Shown here: positions 10,651 to 22,590 of the stretch, one piece after another
How the letters are laid out: the number at the start of each line of letters is the position of its first letter
Numbering within the stretch: the stretch's first letter is position 1
Origin: Aselliscus stoliczkanus
Taxonomy: Eukaryota; Chordata; Mammalia; Chiroptera; Hipposideridae
DNA: 64,000 nt
Reading direction: 5' to 3'
NCBI GenBank assembly: GCA_033961575.1
Contig: CM066727.1
Location: 154,613,434-154,677,433, forward strand
Translations under genes and position numbers: made by a program
The notes under the pieces: model-generated
What the model was told of the DNA's origin: nothing
Databases searched by the model: none
What the model saw: the letters and a program-made list of their open reading frames with translations, nothing else

Positions 10651-11929
10651 TTGACTACGAAAAAAAAAAAAAAGGGCAGGAAAGAATCCCCACCTCTAAT
10701 GAAAAACTCTTTTTTCTACAACTGTAAGGAAAAGTTAGAAGATAATCAAATTAAATTCAGAATTCTGAGCAATTGACTTCTGATAATGGTGATCTTTTAT
10801 TAATTAACACTTACTAATCATCTAGTCATGTTTTCAACATGATAATTATTCAAATGTTTCTTTTAATCTTACTGAAATAGAAGAGTAGTAGTATTTAAGA
10901 TGTTTCGCAAGTTCTTTTCTCAGCCACAAAGATAAACTTGAAGTTCATGATAGAACAACAAATGAAATACTTGAGATTTTACTGTATTTATCCTATGTGC
11001 AAAGTCACAATAAATTTAGTGTTTGAACGACATCTTGGACATAGGTACTCAAAGAGGCACCCGAGAGAAAAGCAACAGGCTGTATGTATACAGTCAGGCA
11101 TATTATGGGCGGCCTGTAAACGTCCTCAGAGGTTTAGGTGACCACACTGTTGACAAACGCTAGGATAAATCAAAGGTCTGGCTTAGTTCAACAAACCCAG
11201 TATTTACCATATGGCAAAGTATTTCCCATCTCTGGTTTTCCATTATTTTGCAAAAAATATAATGTGGCCCAGAAAAATGTTGGAAAAGCAGGCCTGGGAA
11301 ATAGGTACTTAGTTTTTCCCAGCCAGGACCAACCAGTGAAATCAAAATAAAGGTTACCTACACTATCTGGTCTATAGAAAAAGCCACTCACTTGGCATAC
11401 CCCTCAGATCCTGCGGGTAATACATCTGGTTAAGGTAAAGGAAAGACAATGGGAGTGCCGAGTACAACAAAACACAAGACGTATACATCCCCCACGCAGG
11501 AAGCAGAGGCACTCAGCCAGCATGGCCCCGGCTTCCATACAGGTATCGCACCAGGCTTGACACTGTGTCTTCCATAAGTATTTGCATAATAAATATCAAC
11601 AGAGTTGAATGAGCAAAGTAGCCAGACAGGCTGATGAAACGGAAAATTGTCACATATCATCCAGCTGTAAAAGTCCCATGGAAAATCAGAGGGCACAGAT
11701 AAACAGGTGAGGGAAACAAAGGAAAAACTAACAAACTTTAGAAACTAACCAAATGCCAAGAAAACATCATGAGCCCGAATTCCAGCCCTGGCCAGCTCCC
11801 ACATGGGTTCCTTTCCTTCCTGGCAGAGGCCCTGGGGACACAGCCTATACTTCATCACTCTGCAAAGCTATCCCATCTAAGGAATCCCATTGGAATCTTC
11901 TCCCTGCAAAACCCATCTGTTCCCTGAAC

Positions 11930-12280
11930 AAGTGTCAACCAGAGTCTTCTATGTTGGGCCTGGGGCCTCCAGCAGGGGACAAGATAGCAAGATCTCTGCT
12001 CTTACGGAGCTAACATTTTATTGGGGTAGAATCTGATAATAAACAAACAAATACATGAACAAGATCATTTCAAATGGTGGGGGCATTAAGTAGAAAATTT
12101 AAAACAGAAAGAAAAGAAAGTAAAAAGATAGATGAGAAGGAGAAAGAGGGGAGGAGTTGCTCATTTAAACAAAAACTCCAGTAGAGGAGGCAGATCTGTC
12201 AGTGGGCACAGACCTTGCAGCACAGCATTCCTGGCAGAAGAAAAGCAGGGACAAGGCCTGGAGGCAGGAACATGGTGAGC
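11930..12280 (-). mobile_element. L2 fragment, antisense
   Basis: GCTCTTACGGAGCTAACATT, then a CAAACAAATACATG run, then AAGGCCTGGAGGCAGGAAC, in the order expected of reverse-complemented L2. Confidence 0.6.
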
Positions 12281-12289
12281 CCCAGGCAG

Positions 12290-12600
12290 AGAGGAAACGC
12301 CTGGCCACCCTCAGGTTTGTGTTCAAGTGCCATCTGATGATGAGGCTGTCCCCAACTACCCTATTTTATATTGTATCTACTGACCCAGCCCCAGTATTCT
12401 CTATCCTTCTTTGCAATTTTTCTCCACTGAAATTTTTACCATCTAACAGAAAATATATATTACTTTAATTAATTTCTGTCTATTTCTACAGCATGTAAGT
12501 TGCTTAAGGGCAGGGATATGTGTTACTTTAACCACTGCTGTATTGTCTGTACCTATATGGCACACAGTGGGCACTCAATAAATAGCAGCTAAATAAATAA
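12290..12600 (+). mobile_element. L2 3' end, sense
   Basis: GGCAGGGATATGTG, then CTGTATTGTCTG, then GTGGGCACTCAATAAATAGC, the familiar L2 3' end. Confidence 0.7.
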
Positions 12601-12601
12601 A

Positions 12602-12680
12602 AGGAAAATAAAAAGGGAAGGGAGGGAGGGAAGGAAGCAGGGAGGAGAGGAAAGATGGACGGTGAAGAGGAAGGAGAGAA
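12602..12680 (+). repeat. Purine-rich (GGGA/GGAA)n tract
   Basis: Imperfect tandem GGGAAGGGAGGGAGGGAAGG-type sequence. Confidence 0.8.
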
Positions 12681-12699
12681 GGGAGAGGCAAGCAGTGCA

Positions 12700-13055
12700 G
12701 CTGAGCACAGCGGAGACAGGGACAGAGGAGGAGACAGGACTGGGTAGACCAGGGAATGCAGCTAGAAGTCCATTTCAAAGACAAAGAGAATCCACTGAAG
12801 GGTGGTAGACAGGGAGGCAACATGATCTAATTTGTAGTTTGGAAAACCTCACCATAGCCGCCATGTGGAGGTCAGAAAGGAGAAAGCAGGGACACTCAGT
12901 ACGGAGCTAGAAATGAGGTGGCGGGGTGAGGCTGAGCAGTGATTATTGATGCACTGAAGCAGATTTAGGGTATTTCTCAGGGAAGCACCAAAAACTTACT
13001 GAGGGACTAGATATGGAGAGTTGGGCTGAAGGAAAGAGGAATCAAGGATGTATTA
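12700..13055 (-). mobile_element. L2 fragment, antisense
   Basis: GGGAGGCAACATGATCTAA and downstream GGAATCAAGGATG match the reverse complement of L2 body sequence. Confidence 0.5.
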
Positions 13056-13395
13056 GTTATCGATTTATGGCTTCACAGATACAAATCTACCCTTCATTGC
13101 CTGCTCTATGAAAATTAAGATGGACCCTTTTATTTTCCAAAGAAGACATGGAGATGGCCAGCAGGTACATGAAAAGATGCTCAACATCATCACTAATCTC
13201 AGCGAAATGCCAATCAACACCACAAAGACTTCGCCCCTCACACCTGTCAGAATGGCTATTATCAAAAAGACAATCAAGAATAAGAGTTGGCAGGATGCAG
13301 GGAAAAGGGACTGCTCAGGCACTGTTGATGGAAACGCAAATTGGTGCAGCCGCTATGGAAAACAACATAAAGGTTCCTCAAAAAATTAAAAATGG

Positions 13396-13823
13396 GGGCC
13401 GGCCAAATGGCGCATTGGTTAAAAGCTGGTTTTGGGATGCCAGCGGCCCCGGTTCGGATCCCACATATGAGGGCCAGTGACACTGGCCTCTGCAGTTAAC
13501 AACAGCTCCACCTAGAGCTGGGCTGCGGCCCCTGCTGCAGTGGGCTGCCATAGGCTACAGTGAGTGGTCGGCAGCCAGCGTGAGCGGCTGGCAGCCAGCC
13601 GTGAGCTGCCAATAGCCGCGGTGAGCCACCATCCAGAGGCCAGCAACCGATCTGCCTCATCCGAGAAGAGCATGACGATCCCAACATGGGCCAGTGAAGC
13701 AGCGTCCTCCACAACTAGACTGAAGAACAAAAAGACAGCAACTTGTCTGTTCCCCTTCCCCAATTCCACAATGCTGTTCCCCTCCCCCAATTCCCCAATT
13801 TAAAAAAAAAAATCTTTAAAAAA
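13396..13823 (+). mobile_element. Long tRNA-derived SINE inside L1
   Basis: Head GGGCCGGCCAAATGGCGC and a 3' end with AATCTTT and A-tail. Perfect duplication of the L1 target AAAAATTAAAAATGG at 13,381-13,395 and 13,824-13,838. Confidence 0.93.
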
Positions 13824-14011
13824 AAAAATTAAAAATGGAATTACCATGTGATACAGCAACTCCACTTCTGGGTAGTTATTCGAAGAAAACAAAAACACTA
13901 ATTCAAAGAGGTATCTGCACCCCTATGTTCACTGCAGGACTATGTACTAAGTACTATAGCCAAGACATGGAAACAGCCAAGATGTAGATAAATGGATAAA
14001 AAAAATGTGGG

Positions 14012-14034
14012 GTGTGCGTGTGTGTGTGTGTGTG
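14012..14034 (+). repeat. (GT)n microsatellite
   Basis: GT run with one interruption, between the L1 body and the mariner-type insertion. Confidence 0.9.
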
Positions 14035-14075
14035 GACAGAGAGTATATATGTATATACTCATATATATACATATA

Positions 14076-14317
14076 CTGGGGGTGCCAAAAATATATATAC
14101 ACATTTTAAGAGCTGTTATCTATGTTCAACAGTAGTTTGAGTTTGCCATAATCAGAAGTGTCTGAACGCTGGTGGTAACCACTTTGAGCACCTCTTGTTA
14201 ATTGCAGAAGTCAAACGTGACTTGAATTCATCTTTTGTTATAGGTATATATTGAGTATTACAATTTTAATACAGTTTTCCTTTCTTAAAATGTGTATAGA
14301 TTTTCTGGCACCCTCTG
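14076..14317. mobile_element. Mariner-type miniature element
   Basis: 242 bp flanked by TA at 14,074-14,075 and 14,318-14,319. Long terminal inverted repeats: left CTGGGGGTGCCA then ATACACATTTTAAG; right, reverse-complemented, CAGAGGGTGCCAG then ATACACATTTTAAG. No transposase. It lies inside the L1 copy. Confidence 0.85.
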
Positions 14318-14895
14318 TATATAATGGAATATTAGTCATAAAAACATGAAATCTTGCCATTTGTGACAACACGGACAGACCTAGAGGATATTACGCTAAG
14401 TGAAGTAAGTCAGACAGATAAAGACAAATACCTTATGATTTCGCATATATGTGGAATCTAAAAAAACGTAACAAATAAAACAAAATAGAAACAGATTCAA
14501 AGATACAGGAAATAAACTGGTGGTTACCAAAGGGGAGAAAAGTCGGGGGGACGAGTGAAATAGGTGAAGGAGATTAAGAGGTACAAACTTCCAGTTATAA
14601 AATAAGTCATAGAAATGTAATGTACAGCATAGGGAATATAGTAAATAATATGGTGATAACTTTGCATGGTGATAGATGGGAACTAGACTTATAGTGGTAA
14701 TCATTTCATAATGTATATAAATATCAAATCATTATGATGTACACCTAAAAGGAATAAGATTGTATGGCAATTATATTTCAATTAAAAAAAAAAAAGATAG
14801 ACCCCTTAAATAGCTTTCCTTTGTCACATGCCATGATTTTAATCTGCCTTGTCCATATAGGGCACTGGGAAGACACTGCAAGAAGGAGCTTTGCA

Positions 14896-15050
14896 GGCCA
14901 GCCGAGTGGCTCAGTTGGTTAAGAGCTCGCTCAAGAGTGCGAGCTAAACTCTGAGCAACGGTGGTTCAATGCCAGCCTGAGCTGAGTTGCCGCTGAGCTG
15001 CCAACAGGTGGCAGGATGGCTTAGCTTAAAAAAAAAAAAAAAAAAAAAAA
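14896..15050 (+). mobile_element. Head-only SINE, CTCGCTCAAGAG type
   Basis: GGCCAGCCGAGTGGCTCAGTT head, GAGCTCGCTCAAGAGTGCG, then CCAACAGGTGGCAGGATGGC and an A-tail of about 22 bases. The next SINE begins right after the tail. Confidence 0.9.
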
Positions 15051-15054
15051 ATTT

Positions 15055-15159
15055 GGGCCGGCCGAGTGGCGCAGTGGTTAAGCACTGACTTAGGAAGCCA
15101 GCGACCCCGGTTCGGGTCCCATATATGAGGGCCAGTGACACTGCCCTAAAAAAAAAAAA
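15055..15159 (+). mobile_element. Short SINE following another SINE's A-tail
   Basis: GGGCCGGCCGAGTGGCGC head, GGTTCGGGTCCC B box, end GACACTGCCCT plus A-tail. Tandem, same orientation as 14,896-15,050. Confidence 0.93.
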
Positions 15160-15229
15160 TAGCTCTGCTTTCTGGTTCCAGTGTGCTCCTCTTGGCGAGA
15201 TAAGTAGAATATCAGGAATTTCAGTATTT

Positions 15230-16700
15230 CTGATGTCCTAGGGCATACTAGCCAACTTATTTTAAGATCTTTTCTAATTTGAGACAATTGGGTAAACATC
15301 TGGTATAAGCTAATGAAACTTTCACGTTTTCATAATTATTTTTCCTACATATACAAGGATTTGGGCACTTTATTCTGTTTGTTCATCCTTATGTGGAAAA
15401 TGTTAATAACATACTGCTTTGAGTGTAAGTAATTTTAGAATTTGTTTCAATACATGGTAAACCAAGGGTCACTTCACTAGTCTGTTTCTAAAGTGTTCTT
15501 GGCTATTCAAAAACATTTATTCTTCCCTATGAATGCTGAGATCATTCCATCTAACTCCCCACCTCCGAAAGAAATCTCCATTGGTTGTCATTGATTTCTA
15601 TGAAATTTCTATATATTTAGTCTTCACATCCAGGAATATGGCGATTTTTCCATGTTTTTAGATCTTGCTTTCATATCCTTGAGATTTCACAATTTTTTTA
15701 ATACAGACCCTGTGCCTTTCTTGTGATACTTAAGTGTTTTATCATTTTTAAGACTACTATAAATATTTTTCTCCTCACCAAGACAGTTCATTCCCATACT
15801 TCCCCCGGCCAACATCCCAATGATACCAAAATATGCTTCTACCTCCCACCCACCCCCACACTATTCTGATCTCACAAGTTTGAGTTTTGCAGAAATTATA
15901 GAGAATATTTCATTCAGACAAGTAGGTTTTCTCTTGCAATGTCTCTTCTATTTCAAAGACCCTTACCTGGCATTTTTATTACATAGTCCTTGTCACTCTC
16001 AAGGAATGTGATGATATATGTACTATATATACTATATAAAGTATATATTTCAAAGTCCAGTGCCCACCACTGTATCCTCTCCTCCTGTTTCGGGGTCTCT
16101 ATCTGTAATATATTATCTGTTTGACTAGAGTATATTACTTAGATTGGAGTCTAGGTGTGACATACTCTCTGAACACCTGCAAACTCACAGCGCTTCCTTT
16201 TCCCTGAAAGGTGAATAACATCGAGAATCTGGGATTCTTGAAATGTAGGCCTTTTCTCTCAACAGTCTGTGGCTGTTTCCTACACCATCATCGAAGTTGT
16301 AGTATTGGAAATAGTCTGTGCTGTTGTTGTTTTAACTTTATGTTTCTATCTAGGAGCTTATAAGGGTTTTTTTCTTTATCACTGAATCCAGTGATTTTAT
16401 CAGAATATGTCTAGGTTTGTGCCTTTTCTTATCAATCTTGCCTGGAACACAGTGAATTCAATCAATCTGCAATCTTTTTCAATTTGTAATCTTTTTTCAG
16501 CTGAGGAAAAATTGCTTTTTCTTACTTCTCCTTCTAAGATTCTTATTATTTGCATTTTAGGTTTCCTGGATCTATCCTCCAAGTCCTTTAACTTTACCTT
16601 CACAAGTTCCCATTCTAACTCTTGGTAGTTTCTAAGCTTTGAAGTTGTTACTTCACTTGAACAGGGTTCAAAAAAGAGAGTGGTAAAGATGTGCTCAAGC
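15230..16700 (-). mobile_element. L1-like sequence, antisense, decayed
   Basis: TTCTATGAAATTTCTATATA, the phrase AATATGTCTAGGTTTGTGCC near 16,403 and TTCCTGGATCTATCC resemble reverse-complemented L1 ORF2 and 5' sequence. Patchy, with AT-rich unassigned parts near 16,000-16,080. Confidence 0.45.
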
Positions 16701-16839
16701 TGCGACATTCCCAGAGTCACTTAAAATGGGATTAAATGATATCTTATCACTCAAGTAGAAAATAAAAATGATTCTAAGTGCTCAAAAGACAGTTACCTAA
16801 ATTAATATTTTGAAAGCCCGAACAGCTATTTGTTGAGAA

Positions 16840-16945
16840 GTTGCTAGATTGAAAGCTCCTTGAAAACAGGGTATCTGCCTTCTATATATCTCTCATCCTC
16901 TCAATAGACCTTGTAAATAAATGTGCTGAATACATCTTTATTGAT
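16840..16945 (+). mobile_element. L2 3'-end fragment
   Basis: GAAAGCTCCTTGAAAACAGG followed by CTTGTAAATAAATGTGCTGA. Confidence 0.55.
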
Positions 16946-17784
16946 ATATTCAGCACCACAGAAGCTCCAAAAGATAGGTGACATTGTCATTACACTCAAG
17001 AAACCTAAAGTCTAAATGAGGGAGCCCCCCCCCAAAAAAAAAACCATAAAGGAAACAAATAAATAGTGGTCAGTTAAGTATTAAACTGGGTTACTGTATA
17101 CAACAAAGCTTAAAAATAGAAGAGATTAATATGGACTAACTCAGTTAGCTGGGTTTATGATGAAGAGGATATCAGCTGGGCCGTGAGGCATGGGTACATT
17201 TTCACAGGAGAAAAGGCAGTCGTAACAAAAACAGTCACTAACAAGGTACAGCAACGGGGCCGAGCCTGTCAGGAAAAAGAGTGAAGAAGCCAGTCAGACT
17301 GTAACCGAAGAGTCTGTGAGAAACTGGTAAGGAAATACGAACAGATAGGAGGCTGATGACAACGTTTATTCATGAGATGGGTAAGGACTGCAAAGCACTC
17401 ATGCAAAGGATGCTGTGTGCTGTCCTCAAGCAGCTTACAAAGGGAGCTAAGAATATTTATGCAAGTAAAAATCCATAACTTTAAGATAATTTGAAAAATA
17501 GCTATAATAGAGGAGTAACATTGGAGAGCAGAGCTCAGAGAACCAACTAACAAGGAAGTTGAATCTTTTAAACAGGAAGTTCACCTTCTACAATAGTTTT
17601 GCCCTTAGTCTCCTTGAACAAAAAGAATAAGCAAAGAGCTATGGGAGGAGGGAAACTCATACTTATGGTTTTTCTACATGTTCAATTTTTAAAAAGTTTC
17701 TCCAAACCAGAAAGGAAACCCACTAAGGTAAGAATGACAGCTCTTTAAAATTTTAAGACAGGAAAAACAATTTTGTAGCTATGT

Positions 17785-17915
17785 TTGGTGATAGACTGAT
17801 GTTAACTAGATTTCATGTGGTGATCACTTCACAATATATACAAATATTGAATCATCATGTTGTACACCTGAAACTAATATAATGTTGGATGTCCATCATA
17901 CTTCAAAAAGAAAAA
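17785..17915 (+). mobile_element. L1 3'-end fragment
   Basis: TGGTGATAGACTGATG, GTGGTGATCACTTCAC and TGTTGTACACCTGAAACTAA are the L1 3' UTR phrases shared with 14,660-14,750 and 50,280-50,360. Confidence 0.75.
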
Positions 17916-18919
17916 AATGTTTAAGATGGCCTATATGCCTCAGTCACAGATTTACTAAACAAGAAATTATCAGAAGTGTCTACCTAATGAACCCGGCAGT
18001 GACAAGGCTGGTCAGCACCATGATGAGTTCATGCCTGACCTGAGGTAAAATCCACAAATCCCAGTCTATGAATAACTTGAGACAACATAATCCAAGGTCC
18101 TTAAAAAGAAAGAAAACCCTGCTGATGCTTTAATGCATCCCTAAAAGCAATAGTGCTCTGAAAACAAAGAGATATTAGAGCACTAGTCCTTGACAAAATA
18201 AGAAATAACGCCAAGAAAAATCAATTAAGTACATGTCATTTACAGAAATATTTACATTAATTTTAAAATTAAACATTAAATATCCTAAGGGAAAAACAAC
18301 AACAACAACACTAAAAACTCCTTCTGAGCCCGAACGTAACCACACGCCTGTGACTGTAACCCAGAGACTCAAGTCCAGCGCACACCAAAGACCTTTCAAA
18401 GGCACAGGCCTGTGGATTTCCAGGCAGGGCTGTCCTGTGCGGCCTCCAAAATACTTTCCTCCTGGGTTTCCCCTTCAGTTTCTCATCACCCCCATCTCAG
18501 TTCAGGGAAGAAAATTTAATTTCACATAAAAATGTTAAGTACATAAAATTATCTTTCACTTTATAATCTTACAGAATTTTACCCAATATTTTTTGTTCTT
18601 TGAAGAAATAGAGAAGTCGCATCTTGCCGGAAGCTAGGCTGGCATGAAGGAAGCTCTCCAAATATGTTTTAGAGTGCTAACCCCACTGGTTCTGGCAAAG
18701 CAAGGTCAGAAATAACCAACCTCTTTCTTATTCCTATCTATTTTTCTGAAACTAGGATAGAACATTCCAATTCTTTTCCCTCCAGGGAACCCTACCTCCA
18801 AAACTCCAAAGATAGAAACTACAATATATCTTAAGAAAAGTGAGGCCCTACACTTAAGATGGAAGAGAACTTTGCAAAAACTACTTGAAACATGGCTCAG
18901 GGAGATGGAGGCGAATGGC

Positions 18920-19115
18920 AGTGTGGAAACACCACGGGGTTTGAAGCCAAACTGACTTGGGTTCAAACCAGCACACGGTTCTTTCAGGCTCTACGTTCTT
19001 AACAAGTCTCCAGAAAACAGAAATCACACACCTATTTTTAGGAGTTGTTAGCTTTAAAAGCACATTTCGAAGACTTGCCCAAGTCATACAGTAAGCAGCA
19101 GCAGAGGCAGGACTT
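18920..19115 (+). mobile_element. MIR fragment
   Basis: GGTTTGAAGCCAAACTGACTTGGGTTCAAAC-type MIR core in sense orientation, followed by CATTTCGAAGACTTGCCC and further MIR-like sequence. Confidence 0.65.
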
Positions 19116-19269
19116 GTCCCCAGTTCTAAATAGCTCAAGTCCAGTGTTCTTTCACCTTTGCAGTGCATTTCAGAATGCTACTGTTTCTGGGGAGATAAAA
19201 GGGAAAGATGAGGTCACGTGTCACAGGCCAGCACACACTGCATTCCCCTCAGTGTTCAGGTGCTTTTCG

Positions 19270-19400
19270 CTAGCTCAGTCCTCTCATCACTATGATAACA
19301 GTAGCTATTTATTCAACACCTACCACCTGGCCAGGCAGGGTATAGAAAGTGCCAAGCACAGGGCCTGTTACATAATAATCACTCAATAATTAATGGCTAC
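19270..19400 (+). mobile_element. MIR fragment
   Basis: GCTATTTATTCAACACCTACC and AATCACTCAATAATTAATGG, the 3' region of an MIR copy. Confidence 0.6.
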
Positions 19401-19639
19401 TTATACAGAGATCTTAACTTCTTAGGAGAGCTTAGAAAAGGCTGACTTCTTACAGGAAACAAATTAACCAGGCAGAAAATGGGGGGAAAACATGCCAGAG
19501 TGGGCATTTTTCAGAGCAAGAAAATGTGTATAACACCATGGAAGTGAAAAAAAGCACAGTACCCTCAGGGAAGTAAAAGTCATTCAGATTGGCTAGAAAG
19601 AAGGAAAAACACATGGAAGGAGCAGGAAACGAGGCTAAA

Positions 19640-20290
19640 AGCAGGTACACAAAGGATGCTTGGACTTCATCCTGTAGATGAGGGAAGCCAAGGAGAACTT
19701 TTAAAAGGGAAAAAGGGGGCCGGCCGAGTGGTGCGGTGGTTAGGAGCTGGCGTGGGACGCCAGCGACCCCGGTTCAGGTCCCACATATGAAGGCCAGTGA
19801 CACTGCCCTCTAAAAAAATAATAATAATAAAAGGGGAAAAGGACACAGTTAAATCCATGTTTCAGAATGATCATTCCATCACAGAACAGAGAAGGATGGA
19901 ATGGAAAAAGAGACTGAAGGTAGGTAGGCTCACGAGTTAGGAGACCTCTGTAATAGTCTCAGCAAAAGATGACAGGAGCCTGAACACATGCCGTGAGTGG
20001 AGGGGAGGCAGCAGAATCAGCAGGAGTCAGTGATCCATCAGAAGTTAAGGACAGCCTCCCAGTTTTTACCCTGGCTGAGTGGGCATTCTGAAGTAGGGAG
20101 TATTTGTGGAATGGGCTGAAACAAGGAGCACAGTTTTGGGCTGCTGAGTTACAGCTGTCTGGGGCAACCAAGGGATGTCTGGAGAAGGGGAGAGTCGGGG
20201 AGCCATCTCGCAGCCGTGACAGCTGGAGCCCGGGACATGGATGAGATGACTCAGCGAGTGTATGTGTTGTGAGAGGAAGGCTAATGACAG
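19640..20290 (-). mobile_element. L2 fragment, antisense, split by a SINE
   Basis: GGATGCTTGGACTTCATCCT before the SINE, and GATCATTCCATCACAGAACA and CTCTGTAATAGTCTCAGC after it, follow the order of reverse-complemented L2. Sequence to about 21,020 continues in a similar old-repeat style I cannot assign. The 210-codon minus-strand frame at 19,959-20,591 lies in this material. Confidence 0.55.
19715..19830 (+). mobile_element. Short SINE inside L2
   Basis: GGGCCGGCCGAGTGGTGCGG head, GGTTCAGGTCCC B box, end GACACTGCCCTC and (AAT)n tail. Imperfect A/G-rich target-site duplication AAAAGGGAAAAAG / AAAAGGGGAAAAGG. Confidence 0.9.
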
Positions 20291-22049
20291 ATATCAAGAA
20301 CACCCACATCAGGAGGAAGAGATAGAAAAAGAAGCCCAAGAGAGCGTAAGTTAGGGAGATGGAAGGAAGTGATGCCATAAAAGCTAAGGAAGAGGAGAGC
20401 TTTATAAAGATAATGGTCCAAGGTCTCCAATGCTGCAGGGAAGGACGATGTGTCCAGTGGACACTTTTCAGCCGGGCAGAAGAAGTCATTGGTGGCCTTG
20501 CAGACAGGTGTTTCCGAGGCTTGATGAGGTAGAAGCAACGGATTGAAGAGTAAGCAAAGGTAAGAAGTAAGATAAAGGAACTGGAGGCCACTGCTTCTAG
20601 GATGGATCAGAGGGAGAAAATGTGCGAGAGCAAGCCAATTCCAATACGAGATTGTGGGAAGCTGCTGCTTTTAAGACGGGAGAAACTTCAGCATATTTAT
20701 GCAGGCTGAAGGGAAGGAGCCAAGAGCAGAGTGTTAAGTGAGAGGCTAAAGATGAGAAAAGAAACAAAAAGACAAAAGACTATGACTGAATAGATCAATC
20801 AATACCGTAAGCTCCCAAGATCCCAGAAGAGAAGATGGGGCTGAGAACACAGAAGGACATACACTGCAGAAGAGGAGGGGACACTTCTTCCTCTGAGGAA
20901 ACGAAGAAAGGGAATAAGGGTGGGAACCGATAAAGATAAGTTGATGAGTGCTGAGGAGGGAAGCTGAGGGAGTTTGGCTTTCCTGACAAGCTAGTGAGAA
21001 TGAAAGGTGATAGACTTGATTCTTCACTTGGCTTCATACTCCTCTCTAAGAAACTGATGAAAGCTGTAGACTCTGTCCCCCAAAAAAGGTACTAACACTC
21101 AAAATTCTGAACATGATTTCAGAGAGTCTCTGGGTCCGCTGACACCAACCCGTGTACCCAAAGACTGTGTCATCTGTAAGGCTATGGAATCCCAAAGAAA
21201 TGGCCTTTCAGAAGCGATCTTATTCACAGAAGAGCATCCACATGGGAAAGCAACTTATTCATTAGAAGCACAAAGGTAAAAAAAAACAAAAAAAAACAAA
21301 CAGCAAAACTCTCACTTAAACCTCTATGATATACTCAATCACCAAAAAGAGATGGACGATTTGTGTACAAAACTAACTTAGACTCTCTAGGGATAAAAGA
21401 CATAGAGGAACATCCCTGTCTTTAGAAAATGTAGAATTTAAAGACAATGAGTGACAAAGCCTTGGATTTAGCAATGGCTTTAGATAAAAGCAGTCTTTTT
21501 CAAAGATGAAAGATCAACCTAGAGGTGAAGGGAGACAAAAATCAGACCCTGAAGTCTAAAGACAGGAGATTGAAAATGGCTGGTGGCAAAGGCTACTCAA
21601 AGGAAAAGAGGATGCAAGAGAGCTCCTGAAGGAGGAACCGAAAGGATTTGTTCACGAAGGACAAAGGGACGACTAAGAAAAGGAAGAACAGAAAGGTATT
21701 TGAAGGTACATGTGCCTTTTCATGTATGAGTCTCAGAAACCATTTCAGAGCCATCTGCCAGGACCTACAGGCTCAGAAATGCACACCTGCCAGATGTCTG
21801 CATCAAACAAACCAGACTCTCTTCAGCTCCAGTCAACTGCGTGCAGGGACCCAACACGTGCTGACCTAAGGGGAGAGGGTGCCAACAGGAGCAACTGATG
21901 ATGGAGGAAAGGCTTACTTTTAAAATATATATATGCAATTGATTCCATTCATCACTTCATATATAACCACATATTACTAGTTACACAACATATCAAAAAG
22001 AGCCAAGTCAGTGTGCACCCATTCGCTATCGGAAATAATTAAGATTACA

Positions 22050-22235
22050 TGTATGCCACATACTACACTAAGCTTTTCTCCTATTATCTCATTTTAAAAC
22101 TCCTTACAACGCTAATGAAGTTGTCATTCCTGTTTTAAGAACTGAAGATACTAACACCAGGGAGGTTAGGCAGTCTGTCCAAGGTCACAGAGCTAATAAG
22201 TGAGAGGCCAACGCTTGGACCCAGGCCCATCAGAT
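22050..22235 (-). mobile_element. MIR fragment
   Basis: CTATTATCTCATTTTAAAAC, then CTGTCCAAGGTCACAGAGCT, typical MIR order. Confidence 0.65.
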
Positions 22236-22590
22236 GCCAAAACCTGTGCCTCTCAAATGATTACACAACCCTGCCCGGTGCCAAATTCAATCCCCAAGAC
22301 AGAGACTTTGTATTTCAATTCAAGTCAAATTGAAGTGAGCAAAAATTTACTACACTCCTAAAACAATACCAGAAAGAAACAGTTAGGGGATTATTTAAAG
22401 AAGTCTAAGACATAAACGATGTCTGTAAGGAGCTTACATTAAGGTGAAATGAAAAACAATTTAAATCATTAGAAAATATCATAATTGGCAAAAATGCTAT
22501 AAACTGTAAACGCTGTAAGATTTGAGGCTAGAGAGCTCACAGTGACCAGGGTCACGTTTATTAAAAAGGTAACACTTCAGCTGAACTCTT

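Larger units (their letters stand above)
13133..14793 (+). mobile_element. 5'-truncated L1 carrying two nested insertions
   Basis: ORF2 end and 3' UTR of L1 (AAGACATGGAGATGGCCAGC, then TGATACAGCAACTCCACTTC, then GATGTACACCTAAAAGG), ending in poly(A) at about 14,782-14,793. Near-identical target-site duplications AAGATGGACCCTTTTA (13,117-13,132) and AAGATAGACCCCTTA (14,794-14,808) bound it. A SINE (13,396-13,823) and a mariner-type element (14,076-14,317) sit inside. Not coding-competent. Confidence 0.85.
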
